A stretch of 64,000 bases of DNA, from assembly GCF_007829885.1 (NCBI RefSeq), contig NZ_VIWW01000001.1, positions 992,001-1,056,000 of the forward strand, written 5' to 3'. Below are positions 15,560-26,373 of this stretch, in pieces. The position numbers were made by a program, and so were the translations under genes. Under the pieces are notes generated by a model, which was given only the letters and a program-made list of their open reading frames with translations, was not told the origin of the DNA and searched no databases. This DNA is from Streptomyces brevispora (GTDB lineage: Bacteria > Actinomycetota > Actinomycetes > Streptomycetales > Streptomycetaceae). The first letter of the stretch is position 1, and each line of letters begins with the position of its first letter.

Positions 15560-15565
15560 TACGAT
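15560..15565 (+). promoter_or_regulatory. -10 box, predicted leaderless start of DUF4126 gene
   Basis: TACGAT ends 7 nt before the GTG at 15573; no Shine-Dalgarno and no clear -35 are seen. Confidence 0.35.
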
Positions 15566-15572
15566 CACGTCC

Positions 15573-16190
15573 GTGTCCGTACTCCCTCTGGTATTCACAA
15601 GCGGCTGGGCGAGCGGGATCAACGCCTATGCGGTGGTCCTCCTGCTCGGCATCTTCGGCGCGACCGGCGTGACCGACGAGGTGCCGGCCTCCCTCCAGCG
15701 CACCGATGTGCTCGTCGTGGCCGGTGTGCTCTTCCTGTGCGAGGTGGTGGCCGACAAGATCCCTTACGTGGACTCGGTCTGGGACACGGCGCACACCTTC
15801 ATCAGGCCGCTCGCCGGGGCGGTCGTCGCGGCGCTGCTGGCGGGCGGGGACGGTTCGCTGTCGGAGATCGCGGCCGGGGCCATCGGTGGTTCCAGCGCGC
15901 TGATGAGCCATCTGGTGAAGGCGGGCACCAGGATGGCGGTCAACACCTCCCCCGAGCCGTTCAGCAACATCGCCATGAGCACGGTCGAGGACCTGGGCGT
16001 GGCCGGGGTGGTCACGTTCGCCCTGTTCCATCCGGTGATCGCGGCCGGAATCGCCGGGACGCTGCTGCTGCTCGGCCTGGTGATACTGGCGTTCCTCGCC
16101 TCCCGTATCCGCCGGTTCCTGCGTCGCAGAGCGCAGCGGCGGGAGGAGAAGCGGCTGACCGCCCCCGTTTCCCAGTGGCCTGACGGCTGA
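15573..16190 (+). CDS. DUF4126 membrane protein
   Basis: 205 aa, four to five membrane helices. It opens SVLPLVFTSGWASGINAYAV, characteristic of DUF4126. It also shows VADKIPYVDSVWDTAHTFIRP and the polar, helix-breaking segment GGSSALMSHLVKAGTRMAVN, followed by SPEPFSNIAMS. The GTG at 15573 is chosen because similarity begins there. The open frame runs further upstream through C-rich sequence without coding character. The C-terminus is a basic cytoplasmic tail. Function unknown; relatives are found widely in actinobacteria. The following flavoprotein gene begins 31 nt later but appears to have its own promoter. Confidence 0.85.
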   Translation: MSVLPLVFTSGWASGINAYAVVLLLGIFGATGVTDEVPASLQRTDVLVVAGVLFLCEVVADKIPYVDSVWDTAHTFIRPLAGAVVAALLAGGDGSLSEIAAGAIGGSSALMSHLVKAGTRMAVNTSPEPFSNIAMSTVEDLGVAGVVTFALFHPVIAAGIAGTLLLLGLVILAFLASRIRRFLRRRAQRREEKRLTAPVSQWPDG

Positions 16191-16208
16191 GCTGTCAGTG
16201 GCGGCCGT

Positions 16209-16214
16209 TAAGGT
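16209..16214 (+). promoter_or_regulatory. -10 box, predicted leaderless start of the FAD oxidoreductase gene
   Basis: TAAGGT followed by 7 nt and the ATG at 16222; no ribosome-binding site. Confidence 0.4.
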
Positions 16215-16221
16215 CGCTGCC

Positions 16222-17742
16222 ATGGCACGTATTGCGGTGATCGGCGCCGGGATGGGCGCGATGTCGGCGGCGGCCCGGCTGGCCGTGGCAGGCCACCGGG
16301 TGACGGTGTACGAGCGGTCGGAGACCTTCGGCGGCTCGGTCGGCCGCCATGTCCGGGACGGCTTCGTGTTCGACACCGGGCCCTCCCTGCTGCATCTGCC
16401 CGCGGTCTACCGCGACTTGTTCGTGAAGACGGGCAAGGAGCCGCTGGAGCGGTGCGTCACCCTGACCCAGGTCGATCCGGCGAGCCGCCATGTCTTCGCG
16501 GACGGCACCGCGGTGTCGCTGCCGAACGCCTCGCGGGCCGGGACCGTCGCGGCGCTGGACGGCGCGCTCGGCGAGGGTGCGGGTGCGAGTTGGGGTGCGT
16601 TCCTGGACCGGGCCAGGGATGCCTGGGACCGTTCCAGGCGGCCGTTGCTGGAGGAGCCGTTGCGCCCCGACTGGCAGGTGCTGACGCGCGATCCGTACCC
16701 GGCGCCGGTACGACGGCGGCTGCTGCGCCCCGCGTTGCGGGCCGGCACGGTGGCGGAGGTCGGTTCCTGGGAGCTGGCGGACCCCCGGCTGGCCGCCGTC
16801 CTCGACGGGTACGCGCTGTCCTACGGCCTGGATCCGCTGCACGCCCCGGCGAGCGCGGCCCTGCTGCCGTACATGGAGGAGACGTTCGGCAGTTGGTACG
16901 TCTCCGGCGGCATGCGGGCGCTGGCGCAGGCGGTGTACGAGCGGTGCCTGGCGCGGAAGGTGGAGTTCGTCTTCGGCGCCGAGGTGGCCCGGGTGGTGGA
17001 GAAGGACGGCCGGGCGGCGGGCGTCGCGCTGGCCGACGGGACGGTCGCGGAGGCCGCCCATGTGGTGCTGGGGGCGCGGCCGCACCCCCTTGGGCTGATG
17101 CCTGGCCAGGAGTTCTGGCAGGACGGTGATGTGACGGTGCAGCCGCGACCGGGCGGCGGCGGGGCAGCGGGCCGGTTCCTGGTCCTGCTGTCACTGCGCG
17201 GCGCCCGGCCCGCGGATGCCGTGCACCGGACACTGGTGCATCCGGCGGACGGAGCGGCCGAGCGCGAGGCGGTGTTCGGGGGCCGGCTCGCCGCGCACCC
17301 CACGGTGACGGTGCTGCGCCCCGATGACCCCTCGACGCGTCCTGACGAGGCCCACGAGGCCGTGACGCTGATGGCGACGGTCGCTCCGCACGGTCCGGTG
17401 GACTGGACGGACGCGGAGTTGCGGGCGCGGTACGCGGACACCCTGATCGGCGCCGCGGGTGCGGCGGTGCCCGGCCTCCGGGACCGGCTGCTCCACGCGG
17501 AGGTGCGGACGCCCGCGGAGACCGCGGCGGAGACCGGCGCGGAGGGGGGCTCGGTTCCCCCGCCCACGCTGGCCGGGGCCGGGGGCGGGTATCTGCACCC
17601 GGGGAACCGCACCCGGGTGCCCGGGCTGCTGCTGGCGGGCGGCTGGTCGCATCCGGGCGGCGGGCTGGCGCACGCGGGGATGTCGGGAACGCTGGTCGCG
17701 GGCCTCATCGTCGAGGGGGACGGGTTCCGCGGCTCCCAGTGA
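16222..17742 (+). CDS. Phytoene-desaturase-like FAD-dependent oxidoreductase
   Basis: 506 aa. N-terminal dinucleotide-binding motif RIAVIGAGMGAMSAAARLA with the strand-2 acidic residue in VTVYERSETFGGSVG, then FDTGPSLLHLPAVYRDLF, as in CrtI/COG1233 proteins. Near the C-terminus, LLLAGGWSHPGGGLAHAGMS corresponds to the second FAD-binding/GG motif of the family. The substrate cannot be told: no carotenoid genes are nearby, so a desaturase or isomerase acting on another lipid is equally possible. ATG 16222 is preferred over an upstream GTG at 16198. It converges on the next, minus-strand membrane-protein gene. Confidence 0.85.
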   Translation: MARIAVIGAGMGAMSAAARLAVAGHRVTVYERSETFGGSVGRHVRDGFVFDTGPSLLHLPAVYRDLFVKTGKEPLERCVTLTQVDPASRHVFADGTAVSLPNASRAGTVAALDGALGEGAGASWGAFLDRARDAWDRSRRPLLEEPLRPDWQVLTRDPYPAPVRRRLLRPALRAGTVAEVGSWELADPRLAAVLDGYALSYGLDPLHAPASAALLPYMEETFGSWYVSGGMRALAQAVYERCLARKVEFVFGAEVARVVEKDGRAAGVALADGTVAEAAHVVLGARPHPLGLMPGQEFWQDGDVTVQPRPGGGGAAGRFLVLLSLRGARPADAVHRTLVHPADGAAEREAVFGGRLAAHPTVTVLRPDDPSTRPDEAHEAVTLMATVAPHGPVDWTDAELRARYADTLIGAAGAAVPGLRDRLLHAEVRTPAETAAETGAEGGSVPPPTLAGAGGGYLHPGNRTRVPGLLLAGGWSHPGGGLAHAGMSGTLVAGLIVEGDGFRGSQ

Positions 17743-17784
17743 GGGGCCGTTCCGCCAGGTTTCCGTACGCGCCGGCCGGCGGCC

Positions 17785-18741
17785 TCAGTAGCGGTACTGG
17801 TCGTTGTGGCCGGTGTCGTAGCCGTTCGGATACGGGGCGGGCTGTGCGGTCTGCTCCGGGGGCATCGGGGGGTACTGCTCGCCCTCGCGCTGCTGCGGCA
17901 CCCAGACGCCGCCCGGCGGGGTCTCGGGGGCGTACTGCTGGGACTGGGCGTACGGGTCGGCGTACTGCTGCCGGCCGCCGTTGCTGTCGTGGTTGCCGTA
18001 GCTGTCGTACGTGCCGTACTGCGGGGCGCCCGCGGTCGTTCCGGTGCCGATGTACGGGTCGGAGTAGGCGGCGTACTGCTGGTGGTCCGTGCCGTAGTCG
18101 TACTGCCCGGCTCCCGCGTAGCCGTCCTGGCCCGCGTACGTCCCCTGACCGGCGTAGCCATCCTGGCCGCCGTACGCGTCCTGGCCCTGCGCCGGGTACG
18201 CGGAGTAGTCGGTGTAGGGGTCGTACGCGGCGTACTGCGGCTCGCCCTGGGACGGTTGGGGCTCCTGGTGCTCCTGGTGCTGCTCGTGCTGCGGCCGGGG
18301 GTCGGTGTAGACGCCGTACTGTCCGGTGTCGTCGGGCAGCGGCTCCGGCTCGTAGACGGCCGCGTGATTCTGCGGGGCGTGGGACGGCTCCGGCGGTGCG
18401 CCGTGGTCGTACTCCATCTCCAGGTCCGATACCTGGAGTTGGGGCTCTCGGTCACCGCTGCCGCGGCGGCGACGGCTCTCACCGGGGCTGCCCCCTATGG
18501 CCCAGCCGGTCGAGAAGCCGCGCCGGAACGAGAGCGTGACGTACGTCTGGCCGGTCGCGAAGGCGATCGCGCCGATCGTGATGACGAACACGGACGGCAT
18601 CAGGACGCCGATGACCACACCGACGAAGCCGGTGAAGGCGAGCAGTCGCCAGCGCAGCCGCGCCTTGTACTGGAGCAGCACCTCGCCGAGCAGCCACAGC
18701 GCAACGATGCCGAACGCGATGTAGAGGACCGTCCAGCCCAT
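17785..18741 (-). CDS. Membrane protein with long Q/Y/G-rich low-complexity tail
   Basis: 318 aa. The first ~80 residues hold about three membrane segments (VLYIAFGIVALWLLGEVLL; LLAFTGFVGVVIGVLMPSVF; VITIGAIAFATGQ). They are followed by the conserved piece YVTLSFRRGFSTGWAIGG. The remaining ~220 residues are low complexity, rich in Q, Y, G, D, A and P, with irregular repeats such as QDGYAGQGTYAGQDGYAGAG. ATG at 18741 with GGGGGCGG upstream. I do not recognise a defined function. The tail resembles prion-like, self-associating sequences. It lies directly downstream of metF on the same strand but has a plausible start signal of its own. Confidence 0.85.
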   Translation of the reverse strand: MGWTVLYIAFGIVALWLLGEVLLQYKARLRWRLLAFTGFVGVVIGVLMPSVFVITIGAIAFATGQTYVTLSFRRGFSTGWAIGGSPGESRRRRGSGDREPQLQVSDLEMEYDHGAPPEPSHAPQNHAAVYEPEPLPDDTGQYGVYTDPRPQHEQHQEHQEPQPSQGEPQYAAYDPYTDYSAYPAQGQDAYGGQDGYAGQGTYAGQDGYAGAGQYDYGTDHQQYAAYSDPYIGTGTTAGAPQYGTYDSYGNHDSNGGRQQYADPYAQSQQYAPETPPGGVWVPQQREGEQYPPMPPEQTAQPAPYPNGYDTGHNDQYRY

Positions 18742-18791
18742 GCCCGCCCCCTTCTACGGCCACCGCCCCGGATCGCGGCGGGTACGGCCGG

Positions 18792-19709
18792 TCACGACTG
18801 CTTGTGCAGTCCGAGATTCTCGTAGATTTCGAGCGTCGCCGTCGAGTTGTTCAACGTGATGAAGTGCAGTCCGGGCACACCCTCGGAAAGCAGCTTCGCG
18901 CAGAACTGCGTTGCGAAGTCGATGCCAATGGAGCGTACAGCGGCGGGATCGTCCTTGGCGGCGAGGATGCGTTCTTTCAGGGCTGGGGGCAGGGCCGCGT
19001 TGCTGAGCTGGGGGAATCGCTCCAATTGGCGGACGCTCGTGAGGGGCATCACCTCGGGGATGATCGGGGTTTCGCAACCCGCAGCGACCGCCCGGTCACG
19101 CATGCGCAGATAGTCCTCGGGGTCGAAGAACATCTGCGTGATCGCATAGTCCGCACCGGCGCGGCACTTGTCCACGAAATGCCGGATGTCGGTGTCCCAG
19201 TCGGCCGAGCGCGGATGCATCTCGGGAAATGCCGCGACGCCGACACAGAAATCGCCGGATTCCTTGATCAGCCGGACGAGGTCGGCCGCGTACCGCACAC
19301 CCTGCGGGTGCTCGATCCACGGGCCCATCGGATCGCCCGGCGGGTCCCCGCGCACGGCGAGGATGTTCCGGATTCCGGCGTCCGCGTACTGACCGACCAT
19401 GTTGCGCAGCTCGGCGATGGAGTGGTTGACCGCCGTGAGGTGCGCGACCGGGGTGAGGGTGGATTCGGCGGCGATGTCCTGGGTCGCCTTCACCGTCCCG
19501 GCCCGGGTGGAACCACCGGCTCCGTAGGTCACGGAGACGAAGCTCGGCCCGACCGCCTCGACCCGGCGCAGCGCGTTCCAGAGGTTCCGCTCGCCCTTCT
19601 CGGTCTTGGGCGCCCAGAACTCGAACGAGTACAAGGTCTCGCCGGTCGCGAGCATCTCACGCACGGTGCGTGCGCGATCTGTCCTGGTGGAGGGAGTGCC
19701 AAGGGCCAT
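18792..19709 (-). CDS. metF: Methylenetetrahydrofolate reductase
   Basis: 305-aa flavoenzyme reducing 5,10-methylene-THF to 5-methyl-THF for methionine synthesis. The conserved [17 protein letters not shown] (catalytic Glu near the N-terminus) and [11 protein letters not shown] are present. So are [26 protein letters not shown] and [17 protein letters not shown]. Length fits the bacterial MetF family. The ATG at 19709 has no ribosome-binding site. TAACCT lies 6 nt before it and TTGGGC 17 nt further upstream, so the mRNA is probably leaderless. It is divergent from nothing; thiE lies upstream on the same strand, 151 nt away. Confidence 0.96.
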   Translation of the reverse strand: MALGTPSTRTDRARTVREMLATGETLYSFEFWAPKTEKGERNLWNALRRVEAVGPSFVSVTYGAGGSTRAGTVKATQDIAAESTLTPVAHLTAVNHSIAELRNMVGQYADAGIRNILAVRGDPPGDPMGPWIEHPQGVRYAADLVRLIKESGDFCVGVAAFPEMHPRSADWDTDIRHFVDKCRAGADYAITQMFFDPEDYLRMRDRAVAAGCETPIIPEVMPLTSVRQLERFPQLSNAALPPALKERILAAKDDPAAVRSIGIDFATQFCAKLLSEGVPGLHFITLNNSTATLEIYENLGLHKQS

Positions 19710-19715
19710 AACTGC

Positions 19716-19744
19716 AGGTTAACCAGGGCGTGGCGGCCGCCCAA
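19716..19744 (-). promoter_or_regulatory. metF promoter, predicted leaderless
   Basis: On the minus strand: -35 TTGGGC (19739-19744), 17-nt spacer, -10 TAACCT (19716-19721), then 6 nt to the metF ATG. Confidence 0.45.
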
Positions 19745-19860
19745 CCGAACCGGCGGGATATGCCCGAATTGACCGGTACTTGTCCACGCTTCGGACACGG
19801 ATGTCCCAAACACGCCGCTCGGGCAGTTGCGCGCCGCCCCCGCGGGTGCGTCCCGCCGAA

Positions 19861-20514
19861 TCAGGCGTCGGCGCGGTCGCGGATCCTTCCGGCCAGCTCG
19901 GCGGCGGCGGCAGCGGGATCCGACGCCTCGGTGAGTGCCCGTACGACGACGACCCGGCGCGCTCCGGCGTCCAGCACCTCGTCGAGGTTGCCGGCGTCGA
20001 TCCCGCCGATGGCGAACCACGGGCGCGCGGGGGCGAGCGAGGCGGTGTACCGGACGAGGTCCAGGCCGGGTGCGTGCCGGCCGGGCTTGGTCGGGGTGGG
20101 CCAGCAGGGGCCGGTGCAGAAGTAGTCCACGTCCGGCTCGGCGACGGCGGCGTCGACCTCGGCCTCGGCGTGCGTGGAGCGGCCGATGACCACGTCCCGG
20201 CCGATGATCGCGCGGGCGGCGGGCACCGGCAGGTCGCCCTGGCCCAGGTGCAGCACGTCGGAGCCGATGGCATGGGCGACGTCGGCCCGGTCGTTGACCG
20301 CGAGGAGCTTGCCGTGGCGCTCGCAGGCGGCGGCGAGGACCGCCAGGTGTTCGAGCTCCTCGGCCGCCTCCATCCCCTTGTCGCGGAGCTGGACGATGTC
20401 CACCCCGCCGGAGAGGACCGCGTCGAGGAACTCGGGAAGGTCCCCCTGGCGCCTGCGTGCGTCCGTGCACAGGTAGAGCCGGGCATCGGACAGCAGCGCG
20501 CGAGGCGTGGACAT
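19861..20514 (-). CDS. thiE: Thiamine-phosphate synthase
   Basis: 217-aa TIM-barrel enzyme joining HMP-PP and thiazole phosphate to thiamine phosphate. Seen: [18 protein letters not shown] (pyrophosphate-binding), [23 protein letters not shown], and [17 protein letters not shown] (the family's GP.f.T.tK loop). Later motifs are [15 protein letters not shown] and VVVRALTEA. The ATG at 20514 was chosen from family alignment in memory; the open frame continues upstream without similarity. Unlike thiO-thiS-thiG at 24061, no THI box precedes it. It is separated from the upstream Rv2175c-like gene by a strong hairpin. Confidence 0.94.
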   Translation of the reverse strand: MSTPRALLSDARLYLCTDARRRQGDLPEFLDAVLSGGVDIVQLRDKGMEAAEELEHLAVLAAACERHGKLLAVNDRADVAHAIGSDVLHLGQGDLPVPAARAIIGRDVVIGRSTHAEAEVDAAVAEPDVDYFCTGPCWPTPTKPGRHAPGLDLVRYTASLAPARPWFAIGGIDAGNLDEVLDAGARRVVVVRALTEASDPAAAAAELAGRIRDRADA

Positions 20515-20578
20515 GGCGCGGTTCCCCCCGGGGAAAGCGATGACGTTCGGCAGATGGTCGTTCGGCAGGTGGTGCGGA

Positions 20579-20613
20579 GGGGATGCGGGCCGCACCGTGC
20601 GGCCCGCATCCCC
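20579..20613. terminator. 17-bp perfect hairpin between Rv2175c-like gene and thiE
   Basis: Arms 20579-20595 and 20597-20613 are perfect inverted repeats around a single C. It lies 25 nt after the stop of the minus-strand DNA-binding gene and upstream of thiE. Confidence 0.75.
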
Positions 20614-20637
20614 GTGTACTGCGTGTACGGCTGTCGG

Positions 20638-21003
20638 TCAGACGGCGAGCGCCTGGGCGCGGCGCTTCACCTCCGTGCCACGATTCTCACTCAGAGCCTG
20701 CGCGGGCGTGCCCGGCAGGGTCGGGTCGGGAGTGAAGAGCCATTCCAGCATCTCTCCGTCGGAGTAGCCGTCGTCCCTCAGGAGCGTCAGGGTCCCCGAA
20801 AGGCCCTTGACCACCTTGTTGCCGTCGATGAAGGCGGCAGGCACCTGGAGCGCCCGGTTCTCACCACGTCGTACGGCGATGAGCTGGCCCTCCTTGACCA
20901 GCTGCCGCACACGCGTCACCTCGACATCGAGCATTTCGGCGATGTCGGGAAGGTGAAGCCAGGCAGGGACGAGAGCATCGATCTTTGCGTCAATCTCGGT
21001 CAC
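20638..21003 (-). CDS. Rv2175c-family DNA-binding protein
   Basis: 121 aa. A winged/helix-turn-helix N-terminal half (LVPAWLHLPDIAEMLDVEVTRV and RQLVKEGQLIAVRRGENRAL) is followed by the conserved KGLSGTLTLLRDDGYSDGEM and WLFTPDPTLPG. These match the family of M. tuberculosis Rv2175c, whose DNA binding is known to be controlled by phosphorylation from the kinase PknL. A PASTA kinase of the same class is encoded nearby at 26374. GTG start at 21003 lacks a Shine-Dalgarno; a CAGGCT hexamer 6 nt upstream may be a -10 box (leaderless). Target genes are unknown. Confidence 0.88.
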   Translation of the reverse strand: MTEIDAKIDALVPAWLHLPDIAEMLDVEVTRVRQLVKEGQLIAVRRGENRALQVPAAFIDGNKVVKGLSGTLTLLRDDGYSDGEMLEWLFTPDPTLPGTPAQALSENRGTEVKRRAQALAV

Positions 21004-21045
21004 AGGACAAGCCTGCCATCCCGGACTGACAGCCGATACCCGGAC

Positions 21046-22439
21046 TCAGCCCTTCAGGGCCTCGCGGGCCACGTCAAGGACGCGGCAGTGGTGCTGCAGG
21101 TCGGCCGTGACCCAGCCGTGGGCGGTCGTCAGGGAGCGCGCACAGCAGGCCCCGGTGGCCGTGGTGCCGTGGTACTTCTCGGCGACGGTGGTGGTGACCC
21201 GGCCCCTGGAGGTCTCGACGTATCCCGAGATCTTCCAGGAGCGGCCGGTCGGCACGGGGACGTCCGTGGAGCCGTTCCTGCCCGGGGTCTGGACGGTCTT
21301 CACGACCGGGGTGTGACTGAGGGTGTTGGTGGTCACCCTGCCGCTCGTACGGGCCTTGTGCGCGTCCGTGCCGAGGAAGAGCGAGCCGTCGACGGTCCAG
21401 CTGTCGGCCGCGCCGTACGGGGTGATGCCGATGGCGTGCGGCTTGCCGTCGGCCGGCAGACCCGCGAAGGGGGTGAGGTCGATGTCGTACGCCTCGGCCC
21501 TGAACTGGTCGATGGCCGGGATCGGGCGCCACAGCGTCGGCACGATGCCGCCGGAGTACACGACGGGGTACGGCTGGGCGAGGCCCGCGGGCCGCCCGTC
21601 CACCGTGACCTGCACCTCGCGGTAGGGGCCGCCGCCGCAGAGGTGGTCCGGGGCGGTCTCCGCCAGCTCGCTGGCGGAGACCGCGTCGAACCACTGCTCG
21701 TCGCAGCCGCCGCCGCGGGCGTAGACCTCCAGGCGCGTGGGTCAGATTGCGCGGGAAGGTGACGTCGGTGCGGGTGGAGTCGCCCTTGCCGACGCTCATC
21801 CAGGGGTCGCTGCCGGAGTTGGTGTCACCGAGGGGGACGACGCGGTCGGCCGTGGTGGCGGCCGGGTGACGCCTGTCGGCCTGGTAGTACGTGACCGTCA
21901 GCTTGATCCTGTACACACCGGTGTACGTCTCGTTGACAACGTTGCCCAGTTCGAGCTGGAGCTTTGCGGGTCCTTGAGGAGCGGCGCGAAGTCGCTGATG
22001 TCACGACGTGCCAGCTGATGCCGTCGTCGTCGGGCTCGGCGGTGCTGGTGCGGAAGACCTCCGCGCCACCGACGAAGACCGCGGCGAGGCGGTCGTACTG
22101 ACGCCCCTTCACACTGCCCGATCAGTCGAGGACGACCTTGTTCCACGGACCCTTGCACTTCGCGGGCGGGGTGAGAGTGGTGGTGTACGGCGGTCCGCCG
22201 CGGGTGTGGCCGAAGTCGTGGTCGACGGCCGTCACCGGGCAGTGCTTGGTGTCCGGGCGGGAGACCGGCGGCAGCGCGTCGATCGGGTCCTGGTAGTCGA
22301 CGGCCGGGTCGGAACCCGGCTTGGGGGCGGTGACCGCGTGGGCCGGCGCCGCGAGTGCGCCGCCGACGAGGGCGACCGACGCCGGGGCCATGGAGATTCC
22401 GCGCAGCGCGCGGGCCCATCTGTGCCGAAACATGCGCAT
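21046..22439 (-). pseudogene. Decayed PNGase-A-like secreted peptide N-glycosidase gene
   Basis: Pieces of one protein in changing frames. The 5' part (ATG 22433 or 22439) encodes a signal peptide (VALVGGALAAPAHA) and continues to KVVLD. An in-frame TGA at 22122-22124 interrupts VVLD-x-SGSVKGRQYDR, where Trp is expected. Frame changes follow near 22002 (between WHV and DISDFAPLLK), near 21967 (before LQLELGN) and near 21740 (FPRNLT to LEVYARGGG). The last intact part includes GGIVPTLWRPIPAIDQF and YDIDLTPFAGLP, motifs I associate with the peptide-N4-asparagine amidase A family. Neighbouring genes are intact. Real decay and local sequencing error are both possible; three indels plus a nonsense change favour decay. 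Confidence 0.82.
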
Positions 22440-22551
22440 CCTTCGAAGAGTCCGGAAAATGACCACTCAAGAAGACGCGCAGTGCACCAATCTCCTCCGC
22501 CCCCCAAGGGGGTGTCCACATACCGGACGTCAAAGTCCGCTGTCCGTACGC

Positions 22552-23817
22552 CTACTGACGAACCGCCGACTTCAGCGGTACGGACGCGTCACCGGCCCGT
22601 TCCGGATCGAGCGGCGTTCCCGTCTCGATGAGTTTGCGCCCCTGGATCAGGTCGCGCGGCCGGCCGACGGCGAGTACCGCGACCAGGGCGTCGTCCCGCA
22701 GCCAGCACACCGACCAGGCGGCACCGGTCGGATCGCCGCGCCACAGCAGGGTGTCCGCGCCGCCGTGGTGGCCCGCGTACTGCACGAACCGGCCGAACTG
22801 CTCGGACCAGAAATAGGGCACGGGGTCGTAGGCGGGCGGCTCCGCCCCGTCCCCGCCGGCCGCGCCGATGATGTGGGCGGCCGCGGTACGGGGTCCCTGC
22901 AGGGCGTTGTCCCAGTGATGGACCAGCAGGCGTGCCCCGTAGCGCGCGGAGGGGAACGAGGCGCAGTCGCCGACGGCGTACACATCGGGCAGCGAGGTGC
23001 GCAGCGCCGCGTCGGCGGTCACCGATCCGTCGGGCCCGAGCGCGACGCCGGAGCCGGCCAGCCAGCCGGTGGCGGGCCGTGCGCCGATCCCGACGACGAC
23101 CGCGTCGGCCGGGAGCGTGCGGCCGTCCGTCAGGACCACGCCGCCGGGCTCGATGCGCGCCACCCGGGCCCCGGTGAGGAGGTCGGCGCCGCTCTCCGCG
23201 TACCAGGCGGCCATCGGGGCCGCGACCTCGGCGGGCAGTGCGCCCGCGAGGGGCCGTTCGGCGGCCTCGACGACGGTGACCGCGCAGCCCGCGGACCGGG
23301 CCGCGGTGGCGAACTCGGCGCCGATCCAGCCCGCGCCGACGACCACCACGGTGTGCCGCGCGTCCAGGACGGGCCGCAGCCGCGCCGCGTCGTCGAGGGT
23401 GCGCAGCAGATGGACACCCGGTACGCCCTCGGAGCCGGGCAGCACGACGGGTTCGGCGCCGGTGGCGATGACCAGGGCGTCGTAGGGAACGGGTCCCGCG
23501 GCGGTGTCCAGTTCATGGTCCCCGGCGCGTACGCCGGTGACTTCGCAGCCCAGCCGCAAGGCGATGCCCAGCGCCTCGAAGTCGATGTCGAAGGCGGATT
23601 CCTCGGCCTTGCCGAGCAACACCGCCTTGGACAGCGGGGGTCGGTCGTACGGCTGATGCGGTTCGGCGCCGATCAGTGTGACGGCGCCGGTGAAGCCCTG
23701 TTCCCGCAGGGCCACCGCGGTCTGCACACCCGCCATGCCCGCGCCGACGACGACCACCCGGCGCCCCGCCCGCTCCGACGGCCGCCCTGCCTGCTCTGCC
23801 CGCTGCTGCTCGCTCAC
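22552..23817 (-). CDS. FAD/NAD(P)-dependent ferredoxin-reductase-like oxidoreductase
   Basis: 421 aa. Two Rossmann motifs are present: FAD-binding VVVVGAGMAGVQTAVALR near the N-terminus and NAD(P)-binding VVVVGAGWIGAEFATAA near residue 155. The class signatures QPYDRPPLSKAVL and DVYAVGDCASFP are also seen, with a C-terminal reductase domain (VHHWDNALQGPRTAAAHI). This is the rubredoxin/ferredoxin reductase group that supplies electrons to P450s or dioxygenases. No ferredoxin or oxygenase is adjacent, so its partner is unknown. GTG or ATG start region at 23817. It is divergent from the TPP-riboswitch-controlled thi operon. Confidence 0.9.
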   Translation of the reverse strand: MSEQQRAEQAGRPSERAGRRVVVVGAGMAGVQTAVALREQGFTGAVTLIGAEPHQPYDRPPLSKAVLLGKAEESAFDIDFEALGIALRLGCEVTGVRAGDHELDTAAGPVPYDALVIATGAEPVVLPGSEGVPGVHLLRTLDDAARLRPVLDARHTVVVVGAGWIGAEFATAARSAGCAVTVVEAAERPLAGALPAEVAAPMAAWYAESGADLLTGARVARIEPGGVVLTDGRTLPADAVVVGIGARPATGWLAGSGVALGPDGSVTADAALRTSLPDVYAVGDCASFPSARYGARLLVHHWDNALQGPRTAAAHIIGAAGGDGAEPPAYDPVPYFWSEQFGRFVQYAGHHGGADTLLWRGDPTGAAWSVCWLRDDALVAVLAVGRPRDLIQGRKLIETGTPLDPERAGDASVPLKSAVRQ

Positions 23818-23958
23818 TCGTCCACCTTAATCAACTGACACACCGTCAGAAAAGAGGTTCCTTCACCGTGGCCGTACCCACCGCCCTCCGGTGCCTCCCC
23901 TGCGCGGCTCTCTTTTCCGGGTCCGGAGGGCGGGGTCTAGGGTGGCTCACGTACACAC

Positions 23959-24050
23959 TCGCGGGAGCCCGGACGTACCGGGCTGAGAGGGAGGCTGGAC
24001 GGCCTCCGACCGTACGAACCTGATCCGGGTCATGCCGGCGAAGGGAGGGG
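23959..24050 (+). ncRNA. TPP riboswitch (THI box) upstream of thiO-thiS-thiG
   Basis: The THI-box core is clear. GGGAGCCCGG leads into ACCGGGCTGAGAGGGAGGCT (the CUGAGA core), followed by GACCGTACGAACCTGATCCG (the ACCUGAUC core) and GGTCATGCCGGCGAAGGGAG. The sequence ends 10 nt before the thiO ATG, and GAAGGGAGG also serves as ribosome-binding site. Control is therefore most likely at translation initiation, with TPP hiding the SD. Confidence 0.95.
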
Positions 24051-24060
24051 CTGGACGCCC

Positions 24061-26251
<2,191 letters not shown>

Positions 26252-26361
26252 GGGCGGCCCCCGGAACGCGGGCAGCGGCGGGTCGCATGTCCCTGTCACA
26301 GCTCGGCTGCGGTACGGCCCCGGGATCGCCCCGGCCCGTCGGTCGTGTCCGCCCCGACTCG

Positions 26362-26367
26362 TAGACT
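26362..26367 (+). promoter_or_regulatory. -10 box, predicted leaderless start of the PASTA kinase gene
   Basis: TAGACT followed by CACTGC and the GTG at 26374; no Shine-Dalgarno. Confidence 0.45.
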
Positions 26368-26373
26368 CACTGC

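Noticed and set aside
18100..18260. CRISPR or tandem-repeat array in the Gln/Tyr-rich region
   Set aside because: The repeats are degenerate codons for a low-complexity protein, with no regular spacer or repeat length.
21046..21615. Intact 189-residue gene beginning at an internal start
   Set aside because: It is the 3' part of the broken PNGase-A-like gene; it lacks a signal peptide and the N-terminal half.
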